From Microbacterium sp. Root53 (GTDB lineage Bacteria; Actinomycetota; Actinomycetes; Actinomycetales; Microbacteriaceae): a stretch of 42,947 nucleotides of DNA. Of the stretch, positions 42,849 through 42,947 are shown piece by piece. The stretch is taken from positions 1 through 42,947 of the forward strand of contig NZ_LMFR01000008.1 in the NCBI RefSeq assembly GCF_001426925.1. Direction: 5' to 3'. Position 1 is the stretch's first letter, and each line of letters opens with the position of its first letter. The notes beneath the pieces are model-generated. The model made no database searches, had not been told where the DNA came from, and worked only from the letters and a program-made list of their open reading frames with translations. A program made the position numbers and the translations under genes.

Positions 42849-42947
42849 ATGTACTGCCCAGGGACGTTGTTTGATCTGGCTTCCCTGATGTGACGAGAAC
42901 CTCCCGGCAGAGTGGAGCTGCTACCGCATCCGCTCTGAACCAGGGAG
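42849..42947. other. Non-coding right edge, possibly the end of a mobile element
   Basis: No gene is visible. The segment has short imperfect inverted motifs (CTTCCCTGAT near 42882 and AACCAGGGAG at the very edge) and follows the NTPase stop at once. It resembles the untranslated flank of an insertion sequence, but the window ends too soon to identify one. Confidence 0.3.

Overview
The window is high-GC DNA from an actinobacterium, most likely Microbacteriaceae (Microbacterium or a close relative). The grounds are a DUF222-type HNH endonuclease at the left edge, a family present in many copies in that group; the recurring GTTTCGACTCCGCT...CTCAACGACC intergenic repeats; a DtxR/IdeR-type iron box; and many genes that start directly behind a TAnnnT -10 element (leaderless starts). 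I used that -10/start geometry to correct several start codons. No rRNA, tRNA or CRISPR was seen.

Layout. 1-4172: 3' end of an HNH gene, a GNAT acetyltransferase, a lipoprotein gene with a damaged 5' end, and a minus-strand pair (DenV-like pyrimidine-dimer glycosylase, then an MMPL exporter). 4340-5428: a strong promoter, a candidate leaderless leader peptide ending in CCRMCR, and an orphan OmpR-type winged-helix regulator. 5606-6785: AlkA-like DNA glycosylase and a small membrane protein. 6860-11566: a siderophore-iron island with a complete ABC importer (binding lipoprotein, two FecCD permeases, ATPase; minus strand, GTGA overlaps) divergent from a siderophore-interacting flavoreductase, with an iron box between them. 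11599-17042: small membrane protein, epimerase, amino-acid permease, then a MarR regulator divergent from a Rossmann reductase and a two-domain VOC protein with twin palindromic operators, then a PhnB-like protein with a very acidic tail. 17044-20164: aldo/keto reductase, a truncated small protein, CoaBC and a TANGO2/NRDE protein. 20178-24666: promoter, TPP riboswitch, thiC and a three-gene ABC importer, read together as synthesis plus uptake of the thiamine pyrimidine. 24676-26691: DUF1992 protein, secreted phospholipase A2, TetR regulator.

26814-33936 is a fructo-oligosaccharide cluster: PfkB sugar kinase, LacI regulator, two LplB/YtcP-type permeases, a large binding lipoprotein and an intracellular GH32 fructosidase. 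The inferred flow is import of an oligosaccharide, cytoplasmic cleavage by GH32 and phosphorylation of the fructose. A LacI-type operator sits at the lacI start site, and a second near-palindrome lies inside the first permease gene, where it uses two TTA codons. Next to this cluster, a signal-peptide start on the plus strand runs head-on into a LuxR-like regulator that has lost its DNA-binding end, which marks an old deletion or rearrangement.

35595-38335 holds a GntR regulator, a PIG-V-like mannosyltransferase and an unknown protein. The right end (38336-42947) looks accessory: about 800 bp without a credible gene, then a 1,237-residue membrane-anchored YobI-like P-loop NTPase starting leaderlessly at 39135, then a non-coding stretch that may be the end of a mobile element. 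The best candidates for new biology are the Cys-rich leader peptide, the intragenic LacI operator and the YobI-like NTPase.
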